Below are positions 33,743 through 45,974 of a DNA stretch of 64,000 bases, piece after piece. A program made the position numbers and the translations under genes. Below the pieces are notes generated by a model. The model saw only the letters and a list, made by a program, of their open reading frames with translations. It did not search any database and was not told where the DNA came from. The stretch's first letter is position 1. The number at the start of each line of letters is the position of its first letter. Source of the stretch: Anolis sagrei (taxonomy: Eukaryota; Chordata; Lepidosauria; Squamata; Anolidae); assembly GCF_037176765.1 (NCBI RefSeq), contig NC_090034.1:23289375-23353374 (forward strand), in the 5' to 3' direction.

Positions 33743-34554
33743 ATAGATAGTGCAGGAGTTCACAATCTTTTACACAATCTTTTGGAGCAACTGCAGGTCC
33801 TCCTTGCAGAACTCTCCACATGAGAGTTCAGTAAGACAGCCAGGGTCCCCATACCTCTTGCTATAGGCAGCAGTTTTTCCTTATGACTATAAATGGCAAC
33901 CTACTACATTTGTGGAAGTTGCTTCAGAGGAAAGGAAAGACTGCTTTTGCTGTATGTACCGTGAGCCCACATGGATTTTAATCCCTTCCTGTATTGATGA
34001 CATCATGGGAGAAGGAAGGCTGAAGAGATGGAATAAAATGAGTTGAGGTATGGGAAGATTTTATAAAACGCAAAGATTGTGTAAGTGGGAACATAGCAGC
34101 AAGGCACACAATCTTGTCATAGAATCATATATTTGGGGAAAGCTTCATGATCTCCGATTGAAGCCCAAAATATCTGGAGGGGTACAGGGGTGAGAACCAC
34201 TCAGATAAATGTAACATGATTTTTGTTCCTAGGTTATAAATATCACTTCTTAACTGGTTCTATCATAAAAACATGGGGAAATGTTTCCCTATGTTTTTAC
34301 TGCAAAAACTTTGTCTTTGTGAGAGGAAAATCCTGCTGCACATGTTGCAGTTTTTCAATAAATCTCTCATCGGTGAGTCTCAATTCAACCTAGTTTGTGG
34401 CAGCCACAAAAACCAAAGCTTCTGGGGAAGAACAACTACTTTCAAAGTAAGGAAGTGACACTTTCAAACTAGGAACAGATTTTTTCAGATTTTGTTATAG
34501 ATATTGTTACCATGGTTTTCTGTGGCCAAGCAGATAAAGACTGATAGATGGCAC
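33743..34554. other. intergenic stretch without recognised features
   Basis: No gene seen. A short piece near 34115-34195 (TCATAGAATCATA, AAAATATCTGGAGGGG) may be transposon debris. Confidence 0.5.
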
Positions 34555-35598
34555 CTATTGGACTGATGGCAAGCTATTTAACCTCAGCAGACTGAAAGCC
34601 AAAACCAAGGTCACAACAACTCCAATTTTATAGAACTCCAATATGCTGATGATAACGTAGCCTGTGTGTATTCTGAAGAAGACCTACAAGCTTATCATTG
34701 AATATTGAGAAAACCAAAGTGCTCTTCCAGTAGGCACCAGCCAATACCTCTCCAATGCCAGAAACGCAGCTTAATAGTGTAACATTAGAAAATGTTGACC
34801 ATTTCCGCTGCCCTGGCAGTCACCTCTCCACAAAAGTCAACATTGACATTGAAATACAATACCACCTGAGATCTTCAAGTGCAGCATTTTTCTGAATGAA
34901 GCACAGAGTGTTTCAGGATCAGGACATTCATAGGGAGACCAAGGTGCCTGTTTACAAAGTTATTGTCATCCCAACCCTACTATATGCTTGCAAAATGTGG
35001 ACTGTCTTCAGATGTCACTCTCAACTCCTGAAATGATTCCATCAGCATTACCTTTGAAAAATCCTGCAAATCTCTTGGGAAGACAGGTGGACAAAGGTCA
35101 GCTTGCTGGAAGAAGCAAAGACCACCAGCACTGAAGCAATGCTCCTACACCATCAACTTTGCTGGACTGGCCACGTTGTCTGAATGCCCGATCACCATCT
35201 CCCAAAGCAGTTACTCTATTCCGAACTTAAGAACAGAAAAAGGAATGTTGGTGGACAGGAAAAGAAATTTAAAGACGGTCTTAAAGCTAACCTAAAAAAC
35301 TGTGGCATAGATACCAAGAACTAGGAGCCCTGGTCCTTGAGCGCTCTAACTGGAGATCAGCTGTGACCAGTAGTGCTGTGGAATTCAAAGAGTCACAAAT
35401 GGTGGGGAAAGTGGAAGGCATGTTAAACGAACCCTGACCAGGTTCACCTTGCACATGGAAACCAATGCCCTCATTATGAAAAAACATGCGGGTCAAGAAT
35501 AGGGCTCCACAGTCACCTATGTATCCACAGTCACCTATGTATCCACTGCCAAGACACTACACATGGAAGGCCATCATATTCAAATAACAAAGGATCCC
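34555..35598 (+). mobile_element. non-LTR retrotransposon fragment (clade unassigned), copy 1
   Basis: Broken frames give reverse transcriptase pieces: LFNLSRLKAKTKV, YADDNVACVYSEEDLQA (catalytic motif), VYKVIVIPTLLYA and the downstream GALVLERSNWRSA. It has many stops and shifts. A 20-bp tandem duplication lies at about 35507-35545 (ACAGTCACCTATGTATCC). It ends near an (AAGT)n tract at 35597-35620. A second copy is at 53905-55190. Confidence 0.7.
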
Positions 35599-35619
35599 TT
35601 AAGTAAGTAAGTAAGTAAG

Positions 35620-37262
35620 TATGCAACGCTCAAACTGAAACGGAATGTGATTTTCACTCAATGGTCAGAAGCTAGAAAAAAGGAAGCGGCTATAGCATTT
35701 TTTAATGTGAACATTGCTTATGCCCCCCCTCCCCACCCCCGAGGCTGGTTCTTATTTTTATTTTCGTTATATTTAAAGTTCCTGTAAACATAGACATTTT
35801 CCCAAATTTGGTGGTGCTTCTCTCTCAAGTGTAAATGGTGTCATTTTGGCTACAGCAAACCAGAGGCTACATTTGGAGAGTAAATTTGTTATTCTCTTAT
35901 GCTTTAGAGCAAGGATGGAAAATACACAATTCTCCAATTGTTATTACGACATTTAACTACAACTTCCACCATCCTTTCCAATGTTGTTTACAGCACACTA
36001 TTGTCTAGTCTAGCTAATAGGCAAATCTATATAAGCATCTTATCCAAGACTGGACAAATGTGACCCAGTCAATGTACCCCACTTTCAAAGATGTTAATAG
36101 GGAGAAAATGTGTGTCTTAGGACTCAACGAAATACAGTATTTGAAGAGTATGTGAAATGCAGAACTGCAAGCCACAAAGAGGAAAAACACACTGGAAAAT
36201 ACTAGGTTGCGGAAATTACTAAAGGCATGGAAACTGGATGGCATTTGCTGCTAAGGAAGGACCCAGGGTGACTACTAGGCTTATTTTTTTGCAGCCCAGA
36301 ATGTCAGAGTAAAGCCAGAATTACAAATTCAGTTGCTTTGCTGTAATTAGCCCAATTGACTCCATTTTAATCGTAGCTGACATCGTACCCATGACCAGTT
36401 TGTTTTGTCAAACTCTGTCATTTGTGCTGTGCCAAAAATGCTGTAACGGCAATATCATGTGCCTTGGGCCACCCCATCTGATGTTATGGCTACAATGCCA
36501 GACCCTGAGAATGGGAACGTCCACAAACAATCTGTGTCTCCATTTTGCAAGTCACATAGATAAAAATCGCCACATAGACATTCGATGTTCTTCATGAACA
36601 CTTTGTCTTTTCCTTTATAGCTCCGAAGTCCCAAGAAATACTGATGCTTGAAATAAACTGGACTGAACCCAGTACTGGGGCTTAGTAGATCCTTTGGCCA
36701 AAGTTACTATTTGTTGCCTGCCTTCCTCTTAGTATTGGGGCTCCTCCGAGCTCTGTGTCTCACCTGGGAGGATACTGTGTGTTTCAGTCCTGTCCTACAT
36801 TAAGAGTCAGATAAAACAAGAATTATTCATGGAAGGGAAACAAAAGTAGAGTCCTGCTGGAGCAGAACAAAGGCCAAACTAGCATAGGTGGTTATCAGCT
36901 TGCATATCATGGTGTAGAGACTCAACGTTGAAAGCAGTTTTTGAGAAACAGCACTAGTGGCCTGTCTCTAATCAAAACAGACAATCAGACAATTGGTCCA
37001 TTTCTGATCAGTCTATTGGTTTTCACAGTGATTCCTCCATAAATATTCCTAGCCTGGGAATTCTAGATCCCCTCTGTATGTGTGCCATACAGCATCTCCT
37101 GTCCCCCTGAAATAGAGCAATTTGAACCAGCCACAGATAGTGAGACCCAAGCCATGGATAGCAAAACCCGAATTGCAAATACCAAGTCCCGTTAAACAGA
37201 TACCGGTATCGGCTGCAGGACACCTGTGGATTCATGTGCCTGGCAAGATATCCACTGTAGTC
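35620..37262. other. intergenic stretch without recognised features
   Basis: I see only short, non-coding open frames and no repeat that I can place. Confidence 0.55.
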
Positions 37263-37272
37263 CATACTGTAT

Positions 37273-37307
<35 letters not shown>

Positions 37308-37350
37308 TTTGCAGTATTTATATACCGCCATTCTCACCCCTGGGGGGAAT
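37263..37350 (-). repeat. (ATTT)n with inverted L2-like tail
   Basis: About 48 bp of (ATTT)n, then TATATACCGCCATTCTCACC, the reverse of an L2-like 3' end. Confidence 0.7.
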
Positions 37351-37508
37351 CATTAATCTACTGTATGTGGTTCAAAATGCTAGGATTAGCAAATCCAGTC
37401 CTGGGAGAGGGGAAATGTCAGTTTGGGAAAACAGGACATGACCTTTCAGCATATGGATAGTCGTGCCAAGTGATGAACCCTCTGCTGGGAGACAACTTTA
37501 TTAATTTT

Positions 37509-37536
37509 GACACCCCCCCCCCCCGGGGGGGGTGTC
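37509..37536. repeat. C/G palindrome
   Basis: GACA followed by 12 C, 8 G and TGTC: arms of 12 bases (37509-37520 and 37525-37536) around CCCC. Confidence 0.85.
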
Positions 37537-37539
37537 AGT

Positions 37540-38288
37540 GCCTCTAAAACATCATCAGATCCCTTCCGTCATCTTGCTTTTTACCTCAAGCAACCAAACA
37601 TATTGGGTTGGCCCTTGCAAATCCTATTGCTTTAAGCAAAATAACTGTCTGGGCTTTTTCTTAGAAAGGACAGAGCATAAATATTGAAAACAAAAAAGTA
37701 ACAGCCACATAATCAACAGTTCCTCTTTGAAACCAAGTAGTTTCAAAATAATTCATTTTGGGCACACCCAGACTGAACAGTCCCAAGTTTTGTTCCTGAT
37801 ATTTAAATTTCTTTTCTGGTTGCATGCTAGATTAAAACAAATCAATTTAGGAAGCAAGAACGTCGGTCTCCAACTGGCCACTAGCCGGCTCAGTTTCAAG
37901 TCAACTTCCACCAGATCTGGGCTGCAGTGTCACGTTCTTTGCAGCAGCTTCCTTCTTCGCAGCCCTTATGAAAGGGCCAATAGTTAGGGTCAAATGAAAA
38001 TCAAAGTACACAATAGGAAGGAATCTTTCGAATAGCCAGGGCAACGGGGTGGGATGCACCCAGGGAACTCTGATCTGGAAACCTGACGCAGCCAGAACAT
38101 CCCTGTAGCAGCCAGGCCTTTGCTTTCCATGTCCACAAAGCAAGAGGAACCAGAAACAAAGGCTGCTCTCATCGTCAAGGGGAAACCAATGCAGCCGTGG
38201 GAGGTTTAACATCTAATTGGTTTCTTGCTCAGTCAAGGACCCAAGGAGCATATGGAAAGAAACCAGTTAAACATTATATCTCCAAGTA
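37540..38288. other. intergenic stretch without recognised features
   Basis: No gene or named repeat recognised. Confidence 0.5.
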
Positions 38289-38717
38289 CAGGCAGTCCCC
38301 AAGTTATAAACAAGATAGGTTCTGTAGGTTTGTTCTTAAGTTTAAATTTGTATGTAAGTCAGAACAAGTACTATCTATCTATCTGTTTATCTATCATCTA
38401 TATGCTTTGGATAGCATAGGGAAGTTTTAACACCCTGTGTGGTGTTTCCTTTGCTGTCTGTGGCCCTCTTCAGAGAATTTCACCTCACTTTCTGTCCCTG
38501 TGAGAATTGGATTTTGGAACATTTGGCTTGTTGTGGAAACAAGGATTGGAGATAAAACTTCATTGGAGACCCCTTTCCCCCCTTATTACAATAACTCTTC
38601 CATGAGTGGATTTCCCTTCCTTTCAAAGGGCAGATTGCTCTCACTTTTTGTTGTCTCAGCCCCATTCTTAACTATAAGTCGCTTTTAAGTCAGCTATTTG
38701 TAATTCGGGGACAGCAT
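38289..38717. mobile_element. pogo-like DNA transposon, non-autonomous
   Basis: Begins CAGGCAGTCCCCAAGTTATA after a TA and ends near GTAATTCGGGGACAGCA, an imperfect inverted copy. Related inverted copies at 354-788 and 4725-4977 and an end at 12515 show that it is a family. A (CTAT)n tract interrupts it at about 38369-38398. No transposase frame. Confidence 0.6.
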
Positions 38718-39828
38718 GTGCATCCTTTGATTACAGGTTCTGATTGCAGAGTATTGCAAAACATTCCATTAATCTGCTTCTTGGGCTTGACATAGGACAT
38801 CGGCTGGCATTTCCTTGAAAATCGCCGCTTCTAGAGCAGGGTGCTCCCTATCTCTGTGCTCCGATATATATATTTTTAAGAGGAGCTGCAGGAAATTATC
38901 TAAGGAATGTGCACTGTGTTCAAAAGCACAATTTGAATGTTGAAGTCCACAAAAAGCAGAGTTTCTCATGTTCTTTCAGAAAGGCTAGAAAGACTGAGAG
39001 ATTAGAGCAAAGGAAATGGTTAAGATGAGCCATCTTCCAGTTGCTCAGTTTCTCCTCATGTGATCCTGACTGGTCAGCTGAGTTGGAGAAAGGGGAAGCT
39101 GGAGGAATTGTGCGTGATCTTCTTTTTACAGTAGTAGATGGCTAATTCCTTCTCCCTCCCCCCTCCAAAGTCTTCCTTTTATGTGCAGTGCTCACAGTCC
39201 TGGCTTCTGAGTTCAATTCCATTCCTACAAACAAGTGGAAGAAAACATTGGGATATAACCCAACAAATGTTAGTGAAAATTTTGTGTTATAGCATTTAAA
39301 GGGGAAGAGGAGAGTGGTTAAAAACTACAGTAGGTAAAATATGAGCAAAACAACTGCAAATCACCAAATAATTCTGGAAAACTAGTACTGCATAACCCTT
39401 CAGTTGGGGAATGTGGCGACACTAGGTGTGATTAGATTCTGACTTCATCAGTTCCAGTTAAGCAAGTCCTATGACAAAGGTGACCGGAGTCATGTTCTTC
39501 CAAATACTGCAAAGCTAGGCATTCTCCACTACTGTCTTCCTGTTTTTCATTGAATTATTGGGTTGTGGAAGATGAGCCAATGCAGCTCTAGAACCAATAG
39601 GTAGCCAGAGGTGGGAGCAAGCACACATTGGACTGGCTCCCAGTTATTCCCTGCTCCCCAAAACATGTGTGAGGTCTGATGCCAAACCACCCTCACACCC
39701 CACATTTCACTTCCATCCATTTGAACACAGTGAACTGGAGTGTTCAACTCTTCATTTTGCAGCTACCACAGGATTCATGAAACATCCGGATACTCAGAGG
39801 CCATCAGCTACTTCATCACACTAGAGGA
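38718..39828. other. intergenic stretch without recognised features
   Basis: No gene or named repeat recognised; only short open frames. Confidence 0.5.
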
Positions 39829-39830
39829 TG

Positions 39831-39964
39831 AATCCACTTTAAATCTGGTTTCTGCCTCCTGCAGATTTCTGGGGTTTGTAGTTTAGTGAAGCTGTTAAAG
39901 ACTCATTCCTAAACTACAAACCCCAGAATTCTGCAGGAGGCAGCAACCGGATTTAAAGTGGATT
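39831..39964. mobile_element. palindromic MITE
   Basis: Two 56-bp arms (39831-39886 and 39909-39964) are nearly perfect inverted copies (AATCCACTTTAAATC, CTGCCTCCTGCAG, GGGGTTTGTAGTTTAG), with a 22-bp centre. The superfamily is not assigned. Confidence 0.8.
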
Positions 39965-40471
39965 TATTCTCTACTGTAATGAACTACCAGGTCTATGCTT
40001 AGCCCTCATTTGGGTGCTTCAGTTTGACTTGAACAAAGAAAAGAGCTGTGCTATTCACCATAGTTTAAGGACCTCATCACATGGACCTTGAGAAGTGTTG
40101 GCGACTGTCTGTATACCAGAGGGAACTGTACTGTTAAATCTCCAATCATCCCATTTCAAGTTCTGTCTTCCCATCATACGCATTTCCCTCTTCAGGTTTC
40201 CCCCCGTTGTTGTCCACATTCTGAACCATTACACGAAGAATCCTTTTCTCCACTCTCTCTGTATTACTGTTTTTTTTAATAAAAAAAACAGTTTTGCAAA
40301 TAGAATGTCTAGGAAGGCCTTTTTCAGTCAACCCTTGCCAATATTTAGTAAACTCCTACTGATGTTGCATGTTTTCTAAAAGGTTGCTTGGTGGTATCAA
40401 GATAGCATCACTTTAGACATCGCAGCCAGTATGAAGAAGGTTCATCCCAGTCATTGTGTCCATTGCTTTCA

Positions 40472-40590
40472 GGTAGGCATGGGCAAACTTCGGCCCTCCA
40501 GGTTTTTTGGACTTCAACAGCCGGTAGGTTGTTAAGAATTGTGGTAGTTGAAGTCCAAAACACCTGGAGGGCCAAAGTTTGCTCTTGTTT
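40472..40590. mobile_element. hAT-type palindromic MITE
   Basis: Arms read TAGGCATGGGCAAACTTCGG and, inverted, GGAGGGCCAAAGTTTGCTC, with the shared TTGAAGTCCAAAACACCTGG core. The same family as 44620, 53706 and 57310. 40600-41340 beyond it shows nothing I recognise. Confidence 0.75.
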
Positions 40591-41349
40591 GCTTTAGGGG
40601 AACTCTTAATCAAGAAAAGAGTATGGGATTCCACATTACAAGGAAGTTCTGACATACCAGCCTCAGAACAGACACCAGGGATTTGCAAGTGAGTAATTTA
40701 AATAGGTTTGGACACTCTGGAAGGAGGAATAAGAGGCCTGAGGGAAAGTAACATCTTTACACTATATCTTGAAGACTCCTTGACTAGGAAACAGTGTAAA
40801 AAAGGAAGAAAATTGCTACTTGTTTTAAATGTGATTCACTTCTCACATTAAAGTTGAAGCCATAGAACCAGAGCTAAGGGTGTGACCAGAAATCTTGCAC
40901 AATACAATATTTCCCCACATTTCTGTTTTCTTGGGTGGGAAGGACAAAATCTACAGAATGTCACATTAACCATTTCTCTTTCGCACTCATGCACTCAATG
41001 CAAATTCTGCCAGAAGTTCTGTTGTAAGACTGTAACTCCCGTGGCTTTGAAAAGTGAGTTTCCCCATCTCCAGTCCTGCTTCGTGGCCAGGAGAATGCCC
41101 TCAAAGGGTTTTGTGCCTCTCCAAATATGCCACCAAGCAGCCCCAACAGCACTCCTAAGAGACAGAATACTGCAAAATAAAGCAGAGGTGTGAAAATAAG
41201 TTTTAAAATAGGAAATTGAGAGGGTGCTTGAGTAGTTATGGGGTGGTCTTTGGGGTCCCAGGTGCTGTAAGGGAAACCTTGGCCATGCAAGGAGCCAAAG
41301 AGACAGCGTAAGAGCGATAACAAAGGGAGGGAGAGCTCTTACAGGTAGT

Positions 41350-41560
41350 AGAATCTTGGCTGCTACAGACCACCCTGGTCTTTCCACAGATATATAAACC
41401 CATTTTCCTAGTTCCAACAGACCTCACTACCTCTGAGAATGCTTGCCATAGATGCAGGGAAAACATCAGGAGAGAATGCCTCTAGACCATGGCCATATAG
41501 CCCGAAAAAACCTACAACAACCCAATGATTCCGGCCATGAAAGCCTTCGACAATACATCA
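41350..41560 (-). repeat. dispersed repeat of unassigned family
   Basis: The reverse orientation of the family at 4390 and 11431: AACATCAGGAGAGAATGCCT, CATGGCCATATAGCCCG and CCGGCCATGAAAGCCTTCG. This is the most complete copy, extending to CAGACCACCCTGGTC. Confidence 0.6.
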
Positions 41561-41599
41561 CCATCATCATCATCATCATCATTATTTGAAACACAACAA

Positions 41600-41885
41600 G
41601 ATGAGTCAACAGCAATCAAGATCACTCTGCTGGCTGTTGTATTGGATCACACGTCGGACAATCGAAGTATCGGCAAATAATGCATGCAGATCCCAGTAAG
41701 GTGGCCTTTTGCAGGGGGCAGATGGTAATTTTGTCAGCGCCAGTTGTGCTTAAGTGCAGGCCAAGGTCTTTAGGCACTGCACCCAGTGTGCCGATCACCA
41801 CTGGGACCACCTTTACTGGTTTGTGCCAGAGTCTTTGCAGTTCAATCTTTAAATCCTAATATCGTGTCAGATTTTCCAGTTGTTT
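41600..41885 (-). mobile_element. R4-like LINE, ORF C-terminal fragment
   Basis: A minus-strand frame (41622-41810) encodes VPVVIGTLGAVPKDLGLHLS, then ICPLQKATLLGSACI, a pattern I know from the C-terminal region of R4/Dong-type LINEs. Trinucleotide repeats flank it: ATC at 41560-41585 (at the element's 3' side) and ATT at 41908-41930. The clade is tentative. Confidence 0.5.
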
Positions 41886-41936
41886 CTCTTCAATCCTGCT
41901 GTGGGATTATTATTATTATTATTATTATTGATAATA

Positions 41937-42588
41937 CTATATTTACTCAAATCTAAAGCTCATCTTTTTTTGGCCAAAACACCTTGCCAAAATTAGGGTG
42001 CACATTAGATTCAAATAATACTGTCATCTGGAGCCTTTTTTTTTTTGAGGGATATTATCTATAATTTAATTGTCATAGATCGATGCTATGCAATCCTGGG
42101 ATTTGTATTGGTGAGGCAGCTGCACTCTTTGGCAGAAAAGGCTCAAGGCTTAGCAAAACTACCGTCCCCATGACTCCATAGCATTGAACAAAGGCTGTAG
42201 AAGTAGATTCATTCTACAGCAGAGATGCACCCCAAGGGTTTGTTTTTTTTTTTTTTTTTCAGATTACTGGAAGCTTTAGTGCTCCGAGGGCCCTTCCACA
42301 CAGCCATATAACCCAGAAAATCAAGGCAGAAAATCCCACAATATCTGCTTAGAACTGGGTTATCTGAGTCCACACTACCATATATTCCAGTTCACAGCAG
42401 ATAATGTGGGATTTTCTGCCTTGATATGGCTGTAAGGAAGGGCCCTAATGCTTTTGTTTTTAAAGCATTTTAATGGCTACATTTCAATGGCTATATTACA
42501 AAGAGTGAACCTTTTGCCACTCCGCATTACATTCAGCAGCAAATACTTTTTTGGCTTCTGGTGGCGCATTAGACTCGAGTAAATACAG
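41937..42588. mobile_element. DNA transposon with nested MITE
   Basis: The left end CTATATTTACTCAAATCTAA and the right end (inverted) CTGTATTTACTCGAGTCTAA form terminal repeats. TTTTTTTGGCC motifs lie just inside both. No transposase. The MITE at 42287-42446 splits it. A TA lies before the left end; the right flank is TT. Confidence 0.65.
42287..42446. mobile_element. palindromic MITE nested in a DNA transposon
   Basis: Ends AGGGCCCTTCC and GGAAGGGCCCT, with inner arms ATCAAGGCAGAAAATCCCAC and GTGGGATTTTCTGCCTTGAT. The same family as the cluster at 2451-2872. Confidence 0.85.
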
Positions 42589-42599
42589 TTATAGAGCAA

Positions 42600-43390
42600 G
42601 TTCAGGAAATTATCCTCTCTAACTGTCTCAATTTGGCAAAGACTGTTCTGCTTAATCCTCTGTTGACCTATTTTTTCACTGCTTTTAAAATGCTTTTATT
42701 TGTCCTTTGCTTGCTTCTTTTACTGCAGAGTAAGTTCAAAACATAAAAGTTATCCGTTTCCTTTGGCCAGGGTCTCCTGCAAAGGGCCAGATCCCACCCG
42801 CTTCTCCGCACTGCAAGGAATTAATAGAAACTGTGCCTCAATTCCCAGCAACCAGCAGCTCCAGTGACGGCTGTATTTTTAGCTGTCACGTTATAAACAG
42901 GTTTTCTGGGTAAACGAGCCACTCAAGGATTCGGAGCAGCACCCACTAGTCGTGTCTCAGCAAGTAACTGTGGCAACAAAGGACAGCTTGAGGCATACGG
43001 TGCCATTCTGAAGCTATCTGCAGAAAATGCTTACAGATTTTTTTTTTTAAAAAGACGCATTCATAAATCCTATTCCAGTTGGGATTAGTTTGCATCATTC
43101 CGGTGCTTCTAATGAAGGCCCTTTCAGGATTTTCGATAAGTGGCTGAGCTCTATCTCCTAAGCAAATCAGCTCTACCATCAGGCGAGCAGTGGCAGCAAG
43201 CTTTGAGTATTATGGAATGGCAGTAAATTACACTATGTAACAAAATTTTGGAAAACGTTCTGTTCTTGGTTTGAAAGTGGTATTACCTGTTTAATTGTGC
43301 AGTACTTACTTAAAAAGTAGTAGTTCTACTCCAGAAACTTTGTTTTTTTGGCTTCCACAAACTAGGTTGAATTGGTTGAGACTTGATGAT
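42600..43390. other. intergenic stretch without recognised features
   Basis: No gene seen; a T-run near 43038. Confidence 0.5.
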
Positions 43391-43396
43391 GAGATA

Positions 43397-43812
43397 AGAA
43401 CAACAACAACAACAACAACAACAACACTTTATTTGTATTCTGTCCTTCTCCCCTTGAGGACTCAGAGCGGATTACAGTGTACACACATACCTGCAAACAT
43501 TCAATGCCTTGTTATAATACAATGAGACACACAAAGGCAAAAGCAAAGGCTTCTCCTTTCATTTCTGGCTTTGAGGCGGTGCTCATTTCTGGCTCTGAGG
43601 GAGGTGCTGTTCTCCATTTCCAAGCCGAGAAACCTGCGTTCTCACCTTTTGGTCATGTGACTGGCACGACTGCTTGAAGTGTCGTATGTCTTTCCCACCG
43701 AAGCGGTACCTATTTATCTACTCACATTTGCATGTTTTCGAACTGCTAGGTTGGCAGGAGATTGGGCTAACAGCGGGAGCTCACCTCATCTCATGGATTC
43801 GAACTGCCTACA
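43397..43812 (-). mobile_element. tRNA-derived SINE with (AAC)n tail
   Basis: Inverted: (AAC)n at 43397-43428, then the L2-like end (CTTGAGGACTCAGAGCGGAT), then the SINE body with ACCGAAGCGGTACCTATTTA, CTCACATTTGCATGTTTTCG and TCGAACTGCC at the B-box side. It shows that the SINE body and L2-like tail are one element, as at 48050. Confidence 0.8.
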
Positions 43813-43984
43813 GGATGTCCTACAGAAACAGTTTTTGCAATTTAATAAACCTTTTCCATGGTTTTTGACAAAACCAATTAAGAAATGACGTTTATAACCC
43901 AGAAACAAAAAATGTGTTACATAGTGTTATTAGTAATTGGGTTTGATATTGGGATTTTTGGCTGCCAAGGACATAGAGTGATGC

Positions 43985-44285
43985 CTACATGAGATTCCAT
44001 CTCATTTTCTGTTGCCTTGGAGACTAGGAATCAATGGAGCAATGGGTTAAAATTGCAGGAAAGGAGATTCCAATTGAACATTTGGAAGAACTTTCTGACC
44101 GTAAGAAGTGCTGTTCAGCAGTGGAACTCTCTGCCTTGGAGTCTGGTGGAAGCTCCTTCTTTGGAGGCTTTTAAACAGGCTGGATGGGCATCTGTCAGTG
44201 CTTTTGTTATGCATTTCCTGCATGGCAGAAAGGGGTTAGACAGGATGGCCCATGAGGTCTCTTCCAACTCTAGGATTCTGTGTTT
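43985..44285 (+). mobile_element. CR1 LINE fragment, 3' region
   Basis: Matches the CR1 end: TTCAGCAGTGGAACTCTCTG, then GGCCCATGAGGTCTCTTCCA and AGGATTCTG. The CR1 coding frame survives in part (LQERRFQLNIWKNFLTVRS). Confidence 0.82.
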
Positions 44286-44619
44286 CAAATCCTAGCCTGG
44301 TTTTGGCTAGTATGCGCTACTTACTGTTTTGTTTCTTCCGGCAATAACATTCTTCAGGGCAGTCCTGCTCAGAAGCCGCAGCACAGTGGAAAAGGGATGG
44401 TTTGGGGGACAACCGGCTTGTCCTGCTCTCATGCTTGTTTGCTAAACACAAGCAACGGGAGGACAAAGCTCACCTGGAAAGTTCTGCGGGTAGAAAGTCC
44501 AAAGCACAGCTCCTTGGCTGATTGACCACTGGAATATTTACACTGGCAGTGGAAGGATGGCCTCCACCACACCTGATGTGCAACCTAAATGGGCAAAGTT
44601 AATGGCTTAGTCTCTATAG

Positions 44620-44807
44620 CAGGCATGGGTAAACATGGGCCCTCCAGGTATTTTTGGACCTCAACTCCCACAATTCCTAACAGCCTCAGGCCCTTTCCTT
44701 TCCCCCCTCAGCCACTTAAGTGAAAAAGTAGAAGAAAAGGAAGGGGCCTGAGGCTCTTAGGAATTGTGGGAGTTGAAGTCCAAACACCTGGAGGGTTTCC
44801 ATGCCTG
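44620..44807. mobile_element. hAT-type MITE with perfect target duplication
   Basis: 188 bp between CAGGCATGG and CCATGCCTG, flanked by the identical 8-bp CTCTATAG (44612-44619 and 44808-44815). The outer arms are the standard palindrome; the centre is longer than in other copies. Confidence 0.92.
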
Positions 44808-44937
44808 CTCTATAGCCATTCAGGGAGAGAGTTCAAGAATAGAGATTGGCTGCATTGATCTTCCACTATTTGAGAACAACAGATGAGGTGGAATGCAAGG
44901 GGATAGATGAGGAAGAAAAGGAAAGACATTAACATAA

Positions 44938-45460
44938 GTACTCATATATAAGTCGACCTCGTATATAAGATTTTGGGACCAAAATTATGGATTTTGATAT
45001 GGCCCATAGAAACATCAAGGCACATGTGTCAGCCTCAACGTCCATGGGCCACATCCAGCCCACTCATGTCATTTTATGTGGTCCTCCTGTATTCCTCCTC
45101 AATAGACGTCAGGACTAGAGCTGATGGGAGTTGTGGTACAATCACATCTGGAAGGCTGCAGCTTGTTCTGTTGATTCAGAAGAGTGGGATTTGGACTGAT
45201 ATACAAAATTTGTGGATATAATGTATTGTCTACCTATTAAATATCCTTTAGCCTTTTCCCAACCTCAGAGATACAAGTCCTTTTGCGTTGCAATTCCCAT
45301 CATCCCCTGTCCATATGGCAGATAATCAAAAGTGATGGGAGCTGTTATTCAAAAACATCTGGGGACCCAAATTGGTCACAAACTAAGGAGCACTGACCAC
45401 TGCATTAAAAACTTATAGTTGGCCCTCTGTATCCATGGATTCAATCTCCAGAGCTCTATT
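44938..45460. repeat. DNA-transposon debris
   Basis: 44940-44990 (CTCATATATAAGTCGACCTC) and 45414-45450 (TTATAGTTGGCCCTCTGTAT, a Tigger-like end) look like transposon termini without partners. Nothing else is recognised to 45840. Confidence 0.4.
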
Positions 45461-45844
45461 GCAACACATTTGGAATCAGCAAGTTTCAGAGCAGAAAAAG
45501 GATGAAACAGCCTCCTGATCTGCTTCCAAGGGAGATTCTTGTGCACTACATTCAAGCACAGCATTGGCCCGACTGTCCGAACATCAATGTTATCTTCCAT
45601 TTGGAACTCCACAGTGCTTGCACATTCTTCCTTGCATCTTTGTCGTATCAACCAGCTCCCAAATCAGGCTTTACCTTAAGGGTTGCCTTTTTTTTCACAA
45701 TACTTGCTTATTCTCACAATAAACCTGAGAAGCAGGTCAGGTTGAAAGTCAGGGAAGGACCCAAGGTCACCCAAAGCATTTCAAGGCTCTGGATCTCTTT
45801 GCACATGATTTGGGGGGCTGGAGTTTGCTCATACCTGGTCTAGA

Positions 45845-45945
45845 TCAATGTTTCCCAGGTGTTTTGGACTTCAGCTCCCAGAATCCCTGATCATTGGCCA
45901 AGGCAGGTGAGAGGAAGTCCAAACCACCTGGAGGACTAAGATTCA
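45845..45945. mobile_element. decayed palindromic MITE
   Basis: GGTGTTTTGGACTTCAGCTC and GGAAGTCCAAACCACCTGG are degenerate inverted arms of the same type as at 10800. Confidence 0.6.
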
Positions 45946-45974
45946 GGAATAATTGTTCTAAATCAAGGGGAATA

